This document shows positions 27,455 through 36,224 of a stretch of DNA of 64,000 bases, piece by piece. The stretch's first letter is position 1. Each line of letters begins with the position of its first letter. Position numbers and translations under genes: made by a program. The DNA is from Amphritea sp. 1_MG-2023. Its GTDB lineage: Bacteria > Pseudomonadota > Gammaproteobacteria > Pseudomonadales > Balneatricaceae. The stretch covers positions 28,765 to 92,764 of the forward strand of contig NZ_JAUOQE010000016.1 in NCBI RefSeq assembly GCF_030547545.1, given 5' to 3'. The notes under the pieces are model-generated. The model had not been told where the DNA came from. It ran no database searches and saw nothing but the letters and a program-made list of their open reading frames with translations.

Positions 27455-28000
27455 ATGAAGATGGTGGAGAAGTTTCGCGCACTATATGTGCAAATTGGTT
27501 TGCAGTTGTCTCGCTTTATCGAGCCGTTTGCCTTGTTTTTCATGCGTTTTATGGTGGCTAAAGTCTTTCTCGACTCAGGGCTCAGCAAGTGGGACGGTTT
27601 TCTAAGCTTTAATGTCGATAAATATGATCTGTTTAAATATGAATTTTTCTGCCCTGATCCGGTAAGGCCAGGCGCGTTGCAGTTATGTAATCCGGAAACA
27701 CTCGATTATGTTGAAGGCTCATTGGTAGTGAAAATGATTGAGTGGTTGGCGGTGTTTGCTGGTGTTGCAGAAGTATTGTTACCCCTATTATTGATTATCG
27801 GTTTATTTTCGCGTTTTGCTGCCTTAGGGCTAATCGGTATGACGATGTTCATTCAACTGGCGGTGTTTCCAACTTGGGATCATTGGATCAACCCTGCATC
27901 TTGGTGGGCGATCTCTTTATTGGTGATTGTTGCACGAGGGCCGGGTGTTTTGTCTGTGGATAAGTTAATCGGCTTAGATGCCAAATCGGCGCGTCATTAA
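27455..28000 (+). CDS. DoxX-family membrane protein of the bufferin operon
   Basis: A 181-residue inner-membrane protein with four hydrophobic segments (about 25-45, 88-115, 120-140 and 145-165) and the DoxX-type pattern FMRFMVAKVFLDSGLSKW at the first helix. DoxX-type proteins commonly end bufferin operons and are presumed to act as redox or membrane partners; their reaction is not established. It starts 9 bases after the DUF2063 gene and has no following gene for about 290 bases, so it closes the operon. Confidence 0.82.
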   Translation: MKMVEKFRALYVQIGLQLSRFIEPFALFFMRFMVAKVFLDSGLSKWDGFLSFNVDKYDLFKYEFFCPDPVRPGALQLCNPETLDYVEGSLVVKMIEWLAVFAGVAEVLLPLLLIIGLFSRFAALGLIGMTMFIQLAVFPTWDHWINPASWWAISLLVIVARGPGVLSVDKLIGLDAKSARH

Positions 28001-28082
28001 CTGAACTTTTGCTGTATATAAGCGCCCTAGTTTATAACTTAAAGCGCGTTTATCGCTCGCTATCTTAGGATCGATTACGGCG

Positions 28083-28199
28083 ATGCCGCGCCTATTTAGG
28101 TTGCTGGAAGCGATATTCCGTGGTGATATATTGTTACGTATCACGTTATTGCAGCATACGCCGATTGAGCGTCGCCGTGTGCATGAGCAAGGCGCTTGA
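28083..28199 (+). CDS. Possible 38-residue peptide
   Basis: A short ATG-to-TGA frame in the gap between the DoxX gene and selO, encoding a strongly basic, leucine-rich amphipathic peptide beginning Met-Pro-Arg-Leu-Phe-Arg. AGGA lies 12 bases upstream, which is far for a ribosome-binding site. There is no recognised family. It may be chance. Confidence 0.22.
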   Translation: MPRLFRLLEAIFRGDILLRITLLQHTPIERRRVHEQGA

Positions 28200-28290
28200 C
28201 TGAATAAATAGGTTGTTCCCTTGATTGTCAGAATGTAATGATGGTGCAATAGCGATTAGCCGCTGACTTTCTCTATCATGAGGTACCCCA

Positions 28291-30033
28291 TTGATAAATC
28301 GATTGCCCGAAAACGATCAATCCGATCAACCGACCGTTGAGACGTTAGAAGATCTCGCCGCGTTAACCAATTACTCACTCATGGACACGCTTCACGTTGA
28401 TCCCGATGCGCAAGCCAATGGGGCCAACCACTCGCCACGACAAGTCTTTACGGGACATTATGTGCCGGTTACGCCGACGCCCATTGAAGCGCCCGAATAC
28501 GTGACACATAGTTATGGCTTTTTTCGAGAGTTAGGGCTTGCTGACAGCATGGCGCAAGCGCCTGATTTCATGGCGATGTTCTCGGGTAATCTCTCTCATG
28601 CGCCGGCGCCCATGCGTCAGGTTGGCTGGGCATGTGGTTATGCCTTGTCTATTTTCGGTACCGAATACACGCAGCAGTGTCCGTTTCAAACGGGTAACGG
28701 TTATGGTGATGGGCGTGCCGTGTCTGTACTTGAAGCTGTTATCAACGGTCAGCGTTGGGAAATGCAGTTAAAGGGGGGCGGTCGAACACCGTATTGTCGT
28801 GGCGCTGATGGTCGTGCGGTGCTGCGCTCCAGTGTTCGCGAGTTTTTAGCACAAGAGCATATGCATGCCCTAGGTGTGCCCACCTCACGCTCGCTGAGTT
28901 TATATGCCTCTAAAACCGAGCGAGTCCAGCGGCCATGGTATTCGCAGGGCTCACAGAAGAAAGATCCCGATATTATGATCGCGGAGGCGGTAGCTATTTC
29001 GACGCGTGTCGCGCCTTCGTTTATTCGAGTGGGTCAACTCGAACTGTTTGCCCGACGCGCACGTAACAATGCACATCCGCTGGCGCTGCAAGAACTCGAA
29101 ATGTTGGTGCTACACCTGATTGATCGAGAGTACGCGGACGTTATCGATAAAAAACTAACGCTCGCCGAGAAAGTCGTGTTGTTAGCGCGTGAGTTTCGTC
29201 ATCGTCTGACCTCGCTGGTGGCCCATTGGATTCGGGTTGGCTACTGTCAGGGTAATTTCAATAGTGATAATTGTGCCGCGGGTGGCTTTACCCTCGATTA
29301 TGGGCCATTTGGGTTCTGTGATGCATTTGATCCACAGTTTCAGCCGTGGACCGGCGGTGGTTATCACTTCGCGTTTCTGAATCAGCCCGTTGCCGCGGAA
29401 CGCAATTTCCATATGTTTTGGACCGCATTACGAACCCTAATGAACGCCGATGCTGAGGCATTGCGACAGCTCGATGAGGTGCGAAGCGGGTTTGCCGCCG
29501 AGATGCAAACACAGATGGAAGCGATGTGGGCGGCTAAACTGGGGCTGGCTAGTTATCATGAGGAATTATTCCGAGAGCTGGCAAGGTTGATGGTACATAC
29601 GCCCGTTGATTACACGATCTTTTTCCGTGAACTATCGGGCATCCCTGAAGATATGGCGCCGCTGCAAAAAAGCTTCTACAAGGGCTCATCCTATGCGGTA
29701 AACCCTGAAGGGATGGAACAACGCTGGTCAGCGTGGCTGATGCAATGGAGAGCATTGATCGACACGGCCAATGCGGAGGCGGGTCGATCTAATGAAGCGC
29801 TTTCTCAGCAGATGAAACGCGTCAATCCAAAGTTCAGTTTACGAGAGTGGTTTGTGGTACCGGCGTATCAGCAAGCCGCCGCCGGAGACTATACGCTTGT
29901 ACGAGAGCTGCAAACGATAATGACACAACCCTACGCCGAGCAATCCTCAGCCATAGAGGAAAAATACTATCGGTTAAAACCGTCAGAGTTCAGTGAGATT
30001 GGCGGCTTATCACATTACAGTTGCTCATCGTAA
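28291..30033 (+). CDS. selO: SelO/YdiU-family protein adenylyltransferase (pseudokinase)
   Basis: A 580-residue pseudokinase-fold enzyme predicted to transfer AMP from ATP to hydroxyl side chains of redox-related proteins. Visible blocks: [28 protein letters not shown] for nucleotide binding, then [25 protein letters not shown] with the two aspartates that act as base and magnesium ligand. The C-terminus is Ser-Cys-Ser-Ser, where eukaryotic SelO has selenocysteine. The usual His-Gly-Val-Leu/Met before Asn-Thr-Asp-Asn reads Gln-Gly-Asn-Phe, placing it in a divergent subgroup. The start is TTG at 28291 with GAGG eight bases upstream; no in-frame ATG fits. Confidence 0.88.
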   Translation: MINRLPENDQSDQPTVETLEDLAALTNYSLMDTLHVDPDAQANGANHSPRQVFTGHYVPVTPTPIEAPEYVTHSYGFFRELGLADSMAQAPDFMAMFSGNLSHAPAPMRQVGWACGYALSIFGTEYTQQCPFQTGNGYGDGRAVSVLEAVINGQRWEMQLKGGGRTPYCRGADGRAVLRSSVREFLAQEHMHALGVPTSRSLSLYASKTERVQRPWYSQGSQKKDPDIMIAEAVAISTRVAPSFIRVGQLELFARRARNNAHPLALQELEMLVLHLIDREYADVIDKKLTLAEKVVLLAREFRHRLTSLVAHWIRVGYCQGNFNSDNCAAGGFTLDYGPFGFCDAFDPQFQPWTGGGYHFAFLNQPVAAERNFHMFWTALRTLMNADAEALRQLDEVRSGFAAEMQTQMEAMWAAKLGLASYHEELFRELARLMVHTPVDYTIFFRELSGIPEDMAPLQKSFYKGSSYAVNPEGMEQRWSAWLMQWRALIDTANAEAGRSNEALSQQMKRVNPKFSLREWFVVPAYQQAAAGDYTLVRELQTIMTQPYAEQSSAIEEKYYRLKPSEFSEIGGLSHYSCSS

Positions 30034-30099
30034 ATGGCCGCAAACGGACGCTATAAGGTCTGATCGTGATCGGCGGCTGCGGTCGCCGGTCTCGGCTGA

Positions 30100-30117
30100 G
30101 ACGATAACACTATCGTC
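30100..30117 (+). terminator. Short hairpin after selO
   Basis: GACGATA-ACAC-TATCGTC, a perfect 7-bp stem with a tetraloop, 66 bases after the selO stop. No T tract follows, so the terminator role is tentative. Confidence 0.3.
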
Positions 30118-30248
30118 GATCAAATAAGGCGGGGTTGGCGTTGTTAGAATAGCGAAACGCGCTCATCTGACGCGCATAATATCTGTTTATTATCTGTAAA
30201 TGAGGCGGTTTTAGGGTAATTGTTTGTTCTCGAAGAGTCTTTCATTAG

Positions 30249-30342
30249 GGAAGGTGCGAATAAGTCAATTACGCCTCTGGCTTTCGCGTATCTGGCCATT
30301 CTAATGTCCGCAGAGAATATAACGGACTTATTCGCACCTTCC
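30249..30342. mobile_element. IS5-ended miniature element, copy 3 (internally deleted)
   Basis: A 94-bp derivative, inverted relative to copies 1 and 2, with both terminal repeats intact and perfect TTAG target duplications on each side. The interior is missing about 170 bp. The junction lies at AAGCCAG, which occurs at both deletion endpoints in full-length copy 2. Confidence 0.88.
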
Positions 30343-30561
30343 TTAGCCTGAACCAGGCGATAATGAGTTCTCTTATATTAATATAATTAAAATGTTTTTT
30401 GATTATCTAGTCCGATGAAACTGCAAATAAAAAGAGTAACTTTTATTTTTATCTATTTAAAATAATGCCTTACAGTATTCGATAGGATTAAACAAAAACA
30501 TCAGCAGACAAATATCATTGTTATATTGCGCTTTCAAGCAAACTTGTTACTATTCACCCCT

Positions 30562-30645
30562 ATAGTCGGGGGGCCATTTAGGCTGAGATTGCATGTTTCG
30601 AGACCCGTTGAACCTGATTCAGTTAACGCTGACGTAGGGAACTAT
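30562..30645 (+). ncRNA. TPP (THI-box) riboswitch
   Basis: Conserved thiamine-pyrophosphate aptamer elements are present in order: GGGGGGCC, then GGCTGAGA at 30581-30588, then ACCCGTTGAACCTGA from 30603, and GACGTAGGGAA near 30631-30641. It lies about 90 bases upstream of thiD and should repress the thiD-importer operon when TPP is plentiful. Confidence 0.92.
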
Positions 30646-30704
30646 CCATCTGGCTGCGCATAACCTGATTTCTCTCCCTTCTGAAATCTTCAGCTTGATA
30701 AGGT

Positions 30705-30725
30705 TCCTAACGATCAGTGTTAGGA
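30705..30725 (+). promoter_or_regulatory. Shine-Dalgarno-sequestering hairpin of the TPP riboswitch
   Basis: TCCTAAC pairs perfectly with GTTAGGA across a 7-base loop. The right arm contains part of the GGAG ribosome-binding site of thiD, whose ATG is at 30732. No T tract follows, so control is probably at translation rather than termination. Confidence 0.7.
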
Positions 30726-30731
30726 GCTTTT

Positions 30732-31583
30732 ATGTCAAACACTTCGGCAATGCCGTCCATTCAAAGTTCATCTACCCCTATTGTACTCACGATTGCGGGC
30801 TCCGATAGCGGTGGCGGTGCGGGTATTCAGGCGGATATTAAAGCGATCTCGGCCACCGGTAGTTATGCGTGTTCAGTGATTACCGCGATTACCGCGCAAA
30901 ACACCTTAGGTGTGTCGGCTATTTTTCCAATCCCCCTTGAGCATGTTGAGAAGCAACTGGATGCCGTTTTTAGTGACCTCAATATTGTTGCGGTTAAAGT
31001 CGGTATGCTGGCCGATAGCGACATTATCAAGATCGTGGCGGCTAAAATAAAACAATATCGTCCCGCCTTCTTAGTGATCGATCCGGTAATGGTAGCCACC
31101 AGTGGAGATCTCTTATTACAGGCCGCTGCGATCAGTACGCTTAAATCTGAACTGCTACCCTTGGCCGATATTATCACCCCCAACTTACCCGAAGGGGCGG
31201 CGCTGATTGGCGGTGATATCCCCTACAGTGAAGAGGCTATGACTGCCATGATCACGGAGCTGCGTCAATTAGGGGCTAAGGCGGTACTGCTCAAAGGTGG
31301 TCACTTAGATGAAGATGAAAACAGCAATGATCTGTTGATTTTGTCGGATCAGGTTGAGCGTTTAACGGCGAAACGGATCGATACGCGCAATACCCATGGC
31401 ACGGGTTGCACGCTATCGTCGGCCATCGCGTCTTATTTAGCTCAGGGTCATGCGCTCTTATCGGCGGTGACATTAGCGAAACAGTATATATCTCAGGCGA
31501 TTGCGCATGCCGATGAATTAGACATCGGTCGGGGCCATGGGCCGGTCAATCACTTCTTTAGTGGTCACCGTGATGTCGGCTAA
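30732..31583 (+). CDS. thiD: Hydroxymethylpyrimidine / phosphomethylpyrimidine kinase
   Basis: Phosphorylates HMP twice to HMP-PP, the pyrimidine half of thiamine. A ribokinase-fold protein of 283 residues with the ThiD N-terminus VLTIAGSDSGGGAGIQADIKA, the KVGMLAD motif, DPVMVATSGD, and the C-terminal anion hole in NTHGTGCTLSSAIA with the catalytic Asp equivalent nearby. The start at 30732 is preceded by GGAG that is part of a hairpin controlled by the upstream TPP riboswitch. It overlaps the importer ATPase gene by 11 bases. The set suggests salvage of HMP or a precursor rather than complete de novo synthesis. Confidence 0.95.
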   Translation: MSNTSAMPSIQSSSTPIVLTIAGSDSGGGAGIQADIKAISATGSYACSVITAITAQNTLGVSAIFPIPLEHVEKQLDAVFSDLNIVAVKVGMLADSDIIKIVAAKIKQYRPAFLVIDPVMVATSGDLLLQAAAISTLKSELLPLADIITPNLPEGAALIGGDIPYSEEAMTAMITELRQLGAKAVLLKGGHLDEDENSNDLLILSDQVERLTAKRIDTRNTHGTGCTLSSAIASYLAQGHALLSAVTLAKQYISQAIAHADELDIGRGHGPVNHFFSGHRDVG

Positions 31584-32367
31584 CCCCGCCGCGCCGGTGT
31601 CACAGAGTAGCGCGATCCGTATCGCTATTTCAGACGGCTATCTGCGCTACCACGATAGTCAAGCAGCGACGTTAACAGGGCTCAATATTGAGGTGCCGGC
31701 CGGTGCATGGACCTGTATTTTAGGGCGCAGCGGTTGCGGTAAGAGTTCGCTACTGCGTTATCTCGCCAACCTCTTGCACGATAAAGTTGATTGGTCAGGT
31801 GAGCTAACCACAGAGCCTCACTGTGATTTGCAGCATCATATTGCCTATATGGCACAACAAGATCTGTTGATGCCTTGGTTATCGGTGCTCGATAATGTGA
31901 TGTTGAGCACTAAATTGAGTCGTGCACCGCGATCAACCGCGATAAGGGACTCTCAGTTAGCGCAAGCGCGCGAGTTATTACATCAAGTGGGCTTGGCGGA
32001 TAAAGCAGACTATTTACCACAGCAGTTATCGGGGGGGATGCGTCAGCGTGTGGCGTTGGCGAGAACCCTGATGCAAGATAAACCCGTTGTCTTAATGGAT
32101 GAGCCGTTCTCTGCGCTAGACGCCGTGAGCCGTTATCGGTTGCAAAATCTAGCGTTTGAATTGTTGCAAGCTAAAACAGTGGTGTTGATTACTCACGATC
32201 CTCAGGAAGCGATTCGTTTAGCCAGTAGGCTCTACATTATGCAAGGCCGACCCGCTTCAGCAGAATCATTGCTGCTGCCTCTGTCACAGGTGCCGCGTGC
32301 AATCGATGCCGAATGTGCAGGGTTGCAGCAAACGATTATGACGCGACTGGCGCTAGATTATGAGTGA
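31573..32367 (+). CDS. thiZ: ABC importer ATPase for thiamine precursor (ThiZ-like)
   Basis: A 264-residue ATPase subunit of a nitrate/taurine-type importer. The Walker A motif is GRSGCGKSS, the signature LSGGMRQRV and Walker B VLMDEPFSALD are intact, and ITHDPQEAIRLA gives the H-loop. I placed the start at the ATG 31573 inside the thiD stop region; an in-frame GTG immediately before is equally possible. The linkage to thiD, a TPP riboswitch and a THI5-like binding protein identifies the cargo as an HMP-type pyrimidine. It overlaps the permease gene by 8 bases. Confidence 0.88.
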   Translation: MSANPAAPVSQSSAIRIAISDGYLRYHDSQAATLTGLNIEVPAGAWTCILGRSGCGKSSLLRYLANLLHDKVDWSGELTTEPHCDLQHHIAYMAQQDLLMPWLSVLDNVMLSTKLSRAPRSTAIRDSQLAQARELLHQVGLADKADYLPQQLSGGMRQRVALARTLMQDKPVVLMDEPFSALDAVSRYRLQNLAFELLQAKTVVLITHDPQEAIRLASRLYIMQGRPASAESLLLPLSQVPRAIDAECAGLQQTIMTRLALDYE

Positions 32368-33157
32368 TGTGGTGAAGATGGTTTCAACCTCGCTTAGGCT
32401 CAAGCGTCAAGCAGGTCTCTCGCATCCATTGATGCGTATATGCATTAGCAGCGCCGTTATGTTGGCGGTCTGGCAAGCGATTGTGGTTTTTTTTGAGATG
32501 CCCGCCTTTATCTTGCCTAGCCCAGTGGATGTTTTTGATCGTTTGATCGAACGGCATTCTATTCTATTAAAACACAGTTGGGTTACCGCACAGGAAATTA
32601 TGCTGGGTTTACTCTTCGGGGTCTCGCTGGGGTTGTTATTTGCCCTGCAAATGCTGCTATTCAAGCCGGTTAAACGCTGGCTCTTACCGCTGCTGATCGC
32701 CAGTCAAGCGATCCCTGTATTCGCCATCGCACCGGTATTGATGTTGTGGTTAGGTTACGGTATCGCATCAAAAATAGTCATGGCCGCGTTAATCATCTTC
32801 TTTCCTATTACGACCTGTTGCTATGACGGCTTACGCAGTACGCCGGTGGGGTATCTCGATCTTGCTAAAACCATGGGCGCGTCAAAGAGGCAAATGTTAC
32901 GTCATATTCAACTTCCGGCGGCATTACCCGCACTGGCTTCGGGAGTGCGGGTGGCGGTGGTTATCGCGCCCATCGGTGCGGTCGCCGGTGAGTGGGTGGG
33001 GTCCAGCGCGGGCTTGGGATATCTCATGTTACAAGCGAATGCACGCATGATGATAGACGAAATGTTTGCCGCTCTGTTTATCTTATCCGTGCTGTCGATC
33101 ACGCTTTATTTTGTCGCCGACTGGCTTCTGAAAAAAATGATTCCCTGGGAAATGTAA
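32360..33157 (+). CDS. thiX: ABC importer permease for thiamine precursor (ThiX-like)
   Basis: The membrane subunit of the importer, 265 residues with about six helices. The BPD-type EAA loop is present in LDLAKTMGASKRQMLRHIQLPAALPALASGVRVAV, which docks to the ATPase. The short cytoplasmic N-terminus and the SsuC/TauC-like layout fit the ThiX family. It starts 8 bases before the ATPase stop and is followed 67 bases later by the binding-protein gene. Confidence 0.88.
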   Translation: MSDVVKMVSTSLRLKRQAGLSHPLMRICISSAVMLAVWQAIVVFFEMPAFILPSPVDVFDRLIERHSILLKHSWVTAQEIMLGLLFGVSLGLLFALQMLLFKPVKRWLLPLLIASQAIPVFAIAPVLMLWLGYGIASKIVMAALIIFFPITTCCYDGLRSTPVGYLDLAKTMGASKRQMLRHIQLPAALPALASGVRVAVVIAPIGAVAGEWVGSSAGLGYLMLQANARMMIDEMFAALFILSVLSITLYFVADWLLKKMIPWEM

Positions 33158-33224
33158 TCCCTAGGTCGTTATTAATGCATCGCTTCGATGTATTGCGAAC
33201 AATCCTAATATGAAAGGAAATTTT

Positions 33225-34175
33225 ATGAAAAAGCGTATTCTTTTGACGGCACTGACGCTGACGGCAACGCTGCTGTCGGCGACAACTCAGGCAGAAACGA
33301 AACACCTTAGTCTAATGTTGGATTGGTTTGTAAACCCGAATCACGGTCCTATCGTTATTGCTCAGCAGCGAGGTTATTTTGCCGATCAAGGTCTTGAGGT
33401 CGAGATTCAAGAGCCTGCTGATCCTAATATGCCGCCTAAGCTGGTTGCGGCTAACAAAATTGATTTAGCGATTAGCTATCAGCCTAATTTGACGATTGAT
33501 GTCGCGGCGGGGTTACCATTGATACGTTCGGCAACGTTGATTGCGACACCGTTGAATATGCTGATGGTGTTAGATAACGATAAGATTAATGATCTAGCAG
33601 ACCTGAAGGACAAGAAAATTGGTATCGCGATTGCCGGCACCGAAGAAGCCAGTATCGGCACCATGCTCGATACCGTCGGTGTGAAGTATGACGATGTGGA
33701 TATTATCAATGTCGGTTGGGCGTTATCAGCGTCATTGGCGTCGGGCAAGGTTGATGCGATTTGGGGAGGGTTACGCAATTTTGAAACCAATCAATTAGCC
33801 CTCGAAGGTTTTACGGCGAAAGCGTTTTTTCCTGAAGAGCACGGCGTGCCGGTGTATGACGAATTGATCTTTGTGGCGAACGCCGATACCTATGATAAAG
33901 CAGCCCTCCGTGGTTTTAATAAGGCCATCGAGCAGGCGACCATTTATATTACCAATCACCCGCAAGCCGCGTGGGAAGAGTTTGTCGCCTATGCGCCTGA
34001 CACCCTGAACAATGAACTCAACAAGCGAGCTTGGAACGATACACTTAACCGCTTTGCATTGCGTCCGTCCGCTATCGATCTACAGCGTTATGATGACTAT
34101 GCTGAGTTTATGTACACGCAAAATATTATTCAAACGTTGCCGAAAGCAGCGGATTATGTGCCGACCTTGGACTGA
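33225..34175 (+). CDS. thiY: Periplasmic binding protein for pyrimidine thiamine precursor (ThiY/NMT1-like)
   Basis: A 316-residue precursor with a signal peptide ending near Thr-Gln-Ala-Glu (about residue 22). The mature protein is of the NMT1/THI5-like fold: LDWFVNPNHGPIVIAQQRGYFADQGLEVEIQEPADPNMPPKLVAANKIDLAISYQP is the classic opening of ThiY proteins that bind formylaminopyrimidine or HMP. AAAGGAAA precedes the ATG at 33225; an in-frame ATG five codons earlier is less likely. It completes the thiD-thiZ-thiX-thiY operon. It has none of the Cys-rich iron site of true THI5 synthases, so it should be a binding protein, not an enzyme. Confidence 0.9.
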   Translation: MKKRILLTALTLTATLLSATTQAETKHLSLMLDWFVNPNHGPIVIAQQRGYFADQGLEVEIQEPADPNMPPKLVAANKIDLAISYQPNLTIDVAAGLPLIRSATLIATPLNMLMVLDNDKINDLADLKDKKIGIAIAGTEEASIGTMLDTVGVKYDDVDIINVGWALSASLASGKVDAIWGGLRNFETNQLALEGFTAKAFFPEEHGVPVYDELIFVANADTYDKAALRGFNKAIEQATIYITNHPQAAWEEFVAYAPDTLNNELNKRAWNDTLNRFALRPSAIDLQRYDDYAEFMYTQNIIQTLPKAADYVPTLD

Positions 34176-34254
34176 GTCAGGCTACGTTTTTGACGTTGTT
34201 CGGGAAGCCTTAAGCGGCTGATAGTATTGTAATGCCCCCTGTAGCTGGCCCCTC

Positions 34255-34283
34255 TTGCCGATGCTAGCGATGCTCATCGGCAA
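34255..34283. terminator. Bidirectional hairpin between thi operon and SulP gene
   Basis: TTGCCGATG and CATCGGCAA form a perfect 9-bp stem with an 11-base loop, extended by CCCC/GGGG pairing outside. It lies between convergent genes. It has no long T tract. Confidence 0.5.
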
Positions 34284-34322
34284 TGGGGGGCGGTTAAACT
34301 CCTGATGCTCATCGAGGAGAGA

Positions 34323-36098
34323 TCAGGGGCACTGCTTGAATACTTTCTGACTGCATTGCTGACAGATATCGGGATTTAAACGGGGAACCAAGTTATTTAA
34401 CGCATCATCGATGGTGGCATAAAAGTTCTCTTCACCGAGATGCTCTAATAACCTGAGATCTTCGAGTTCATCTTTGACTGTATTTTTTAGTGCACAAAAA
34501 CTGAGCGTAAAGCCTTTTCTCTGTAAATTCCTCGCCTCTTTTATCAACATTTCAGCCCCTGCATAGTCAATAAAATTTATCCCTGTACAGTTGATGATAA
34601 TATGGTTTTGGCCTTGATTCTGTTCACTAAAACGGATCATGTTTTTCTGAATATGATCAACGGCACCAAAGAAAACAGAGCCATCAATCCGAATGATTTT
34701 ATGTTGCGGGCATTCGGGTAATTGAAAGCGTTGTACACTGCGAAGATCGGTTCCGGCATCAATCGATTTAGGCGCGACCTCCATGATTCTTGGCGTTGAG
34801 GTACGCTTTAAATAAAAGATCAGTGATAGCAAAACACCCAGATAGATGGAAAACTCTAAGGCCACAATCAGTGTTGAGATAAAGGTGACCAACAGGATAG
34901 TCGTTTCTTGTTTACTGCTGCGAAGAATCGCTCGGATATGCGGGATGTTGATTAAGTTCCAGGCGATCAGCATGATCGCTCCGGCCATCGCTGGTAACGG
35001 TAAAAAGGCGGTGATTTGAGGCGCAAAGAGTAAAACCAACACCAACATTAATGCAGCAAACATAACGGCTAGCGGTGTTTTTGCGCCGGCATCATAATTC
35101 ACACCGCTGCGAGTGAACGAGCCTGAACTCATAAAACATGAGAAAAAACTACCCACGACATTGGCAAGCCCTTGACCGATAAATTCTTGGTTGCCATCGA
35201 TACGTTGCCCCGATTGGATCGCAATAGCACGAGCGATCGCTACGGCTTCCACTAATCCTAAAATAGCGATCGCCAGTGCTCCGGGGATGATGGCGCTGAG
35301 TGTAGTGGCCGATAGATCGGGAAAAATGAACGCCGGAAGCTGCCCCGAGAGTGCGCCAACCATGGGCACTGCGTGGCTTTCTCCTTGAAGTAACCAGCAG
35401 ACCAAGCTACCCATCATCATACCGAATAGCATTGCGGGTATTTTGCGACTGAGCTTTTTGATCAACAGTGTACTGAAGATAGTGGTTAGGGCGATCGTCA
35501 GAGAGTAACCATTGAAGAATGGTAAATGCGTCAACATATACGACCAATCCGCATAAAAGGGCATGCCTGCTGGGACAGAAAGCCCAAGCATCTGTTTAAA
35601 TTGACTGGATGCAATAAGCATCGCAGCGCCTGCGGTGAAGCCAATTACCACGGTATGTGAAATAAAGTTCACCAACGTGCCCATACGCGCTAAGCCAAAG
35701 CCGAATTGAAATAAGCCGGCTAACAACGTTAGCGTCAAAACCGCAGGAATATATGCGTCCGTTCCTTGCGGCACAATGCTACTGACCACACTCAGCACCA
35801 CAATTGAGATAGCGGCCGCAGGGCCGGAAACCATATGTCGAGATGAACCGAATAAACCGGTGATGATAGGCACAATAATCGCTGTATATAAACCGAATTC
35901 AGGGGGTAATCCGGCAATCATGGCGTAAGCCACCCCCTGCGGTAAGACCACAATCGCACCGCTAAGGCCTGCGAGTAGATCAGCCAGTAACGATTGCCGA
36001 TTGACCTCACGTCCCCAAATCAGAAAAGGCATCCAACGGCGTAATATGGTGATTGAATGATGTGTGGATTGTTCGGACATAACGGTTCGCTGACTCAT
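34323..36098 (-). CDS. SulP-family anion transporter with STAS domain
   Basis: An inner-membrane anion transporter of about 591 residues. The N-terminal 450 residues contain about 12-14 hydrophobic segments, with the SulP signature region LPQGVAYAMIAGLPPEFGLYTAI near residue 55. A cytoplasmic STAS domain occupies roughly the last 130 residues (IRIDGSVFFGAVDHI to LRLLEHLG). The substrate could be sulfate, bicarbonate or a dicarboxylate; it cannot be decided. The start is uncertain: ATG at 36098 is given, ATG at 36080 and TTG at 36137 are alternatives, and none has a good ribosome-binding site. It diverges from a LysR regulator that may control it. Confidence 0.87.
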   Translation of the reverse strand: MSQRTVMSEQSTHHSITILRRWMPFLIWGREVNRQSLLADLLAGLSGAIVVLPQGVAYAMIAGLPPEFGLYTAIIVPIITGLFGSSRHMVSGPAAAISIVVLSVVSSIVPQGTDAYIPAVLTLTLLAGLFQFGFGLARMGTLVNFISHTVVIGFTAGAAMLIASSQFKQMLGLSVPAGMPFYADWSYMLTHLPFFNGYSLTIALTTIFSTLLIKKLSRKIPAMLFGMMMGSLVCWLLQGESHAVPMVGALSGQLPAFIFPDLSATTLSAIIPGALAIAILGLVEAVAIARAIAIQSGQRIDGNQEFIGQGLANVVGSFFSCFMSSGSFTRSGVNYDAGAKTPLAVMFAALMLVLVLLFAPQITAFLPLPAMAGAIMLIAWNLINIPHIRAILRSSKQETTILLVTFISTLIVALEFSIYLGVLLSLIFYLKRTSTPRIMEVAPKSIDAGTDLRSVQRFQLPECPQHKIIRIDGSVFFGAVDHIQKNMIRFSEQNQGQNHIIINCTGINFIDYAGAEMLIKEARNLQRKGFTLSFCALKNTVKDELEDLRLLEHLGEENFYATIDDALNNLVPRLNPDICQQCSQKVFKQCP

Positions 36099-36224
36099 AC
36101 GGGGTGGTTTTGTGTGTTGAAATAGCTTCGACGTCAAGGCATCAAGAAGACATTTTACGAGAGTATTGATATCATGAGAAACGATATTAAATGGCCATCA
36201 TAACCATAAAAACAGGACGTTCAT

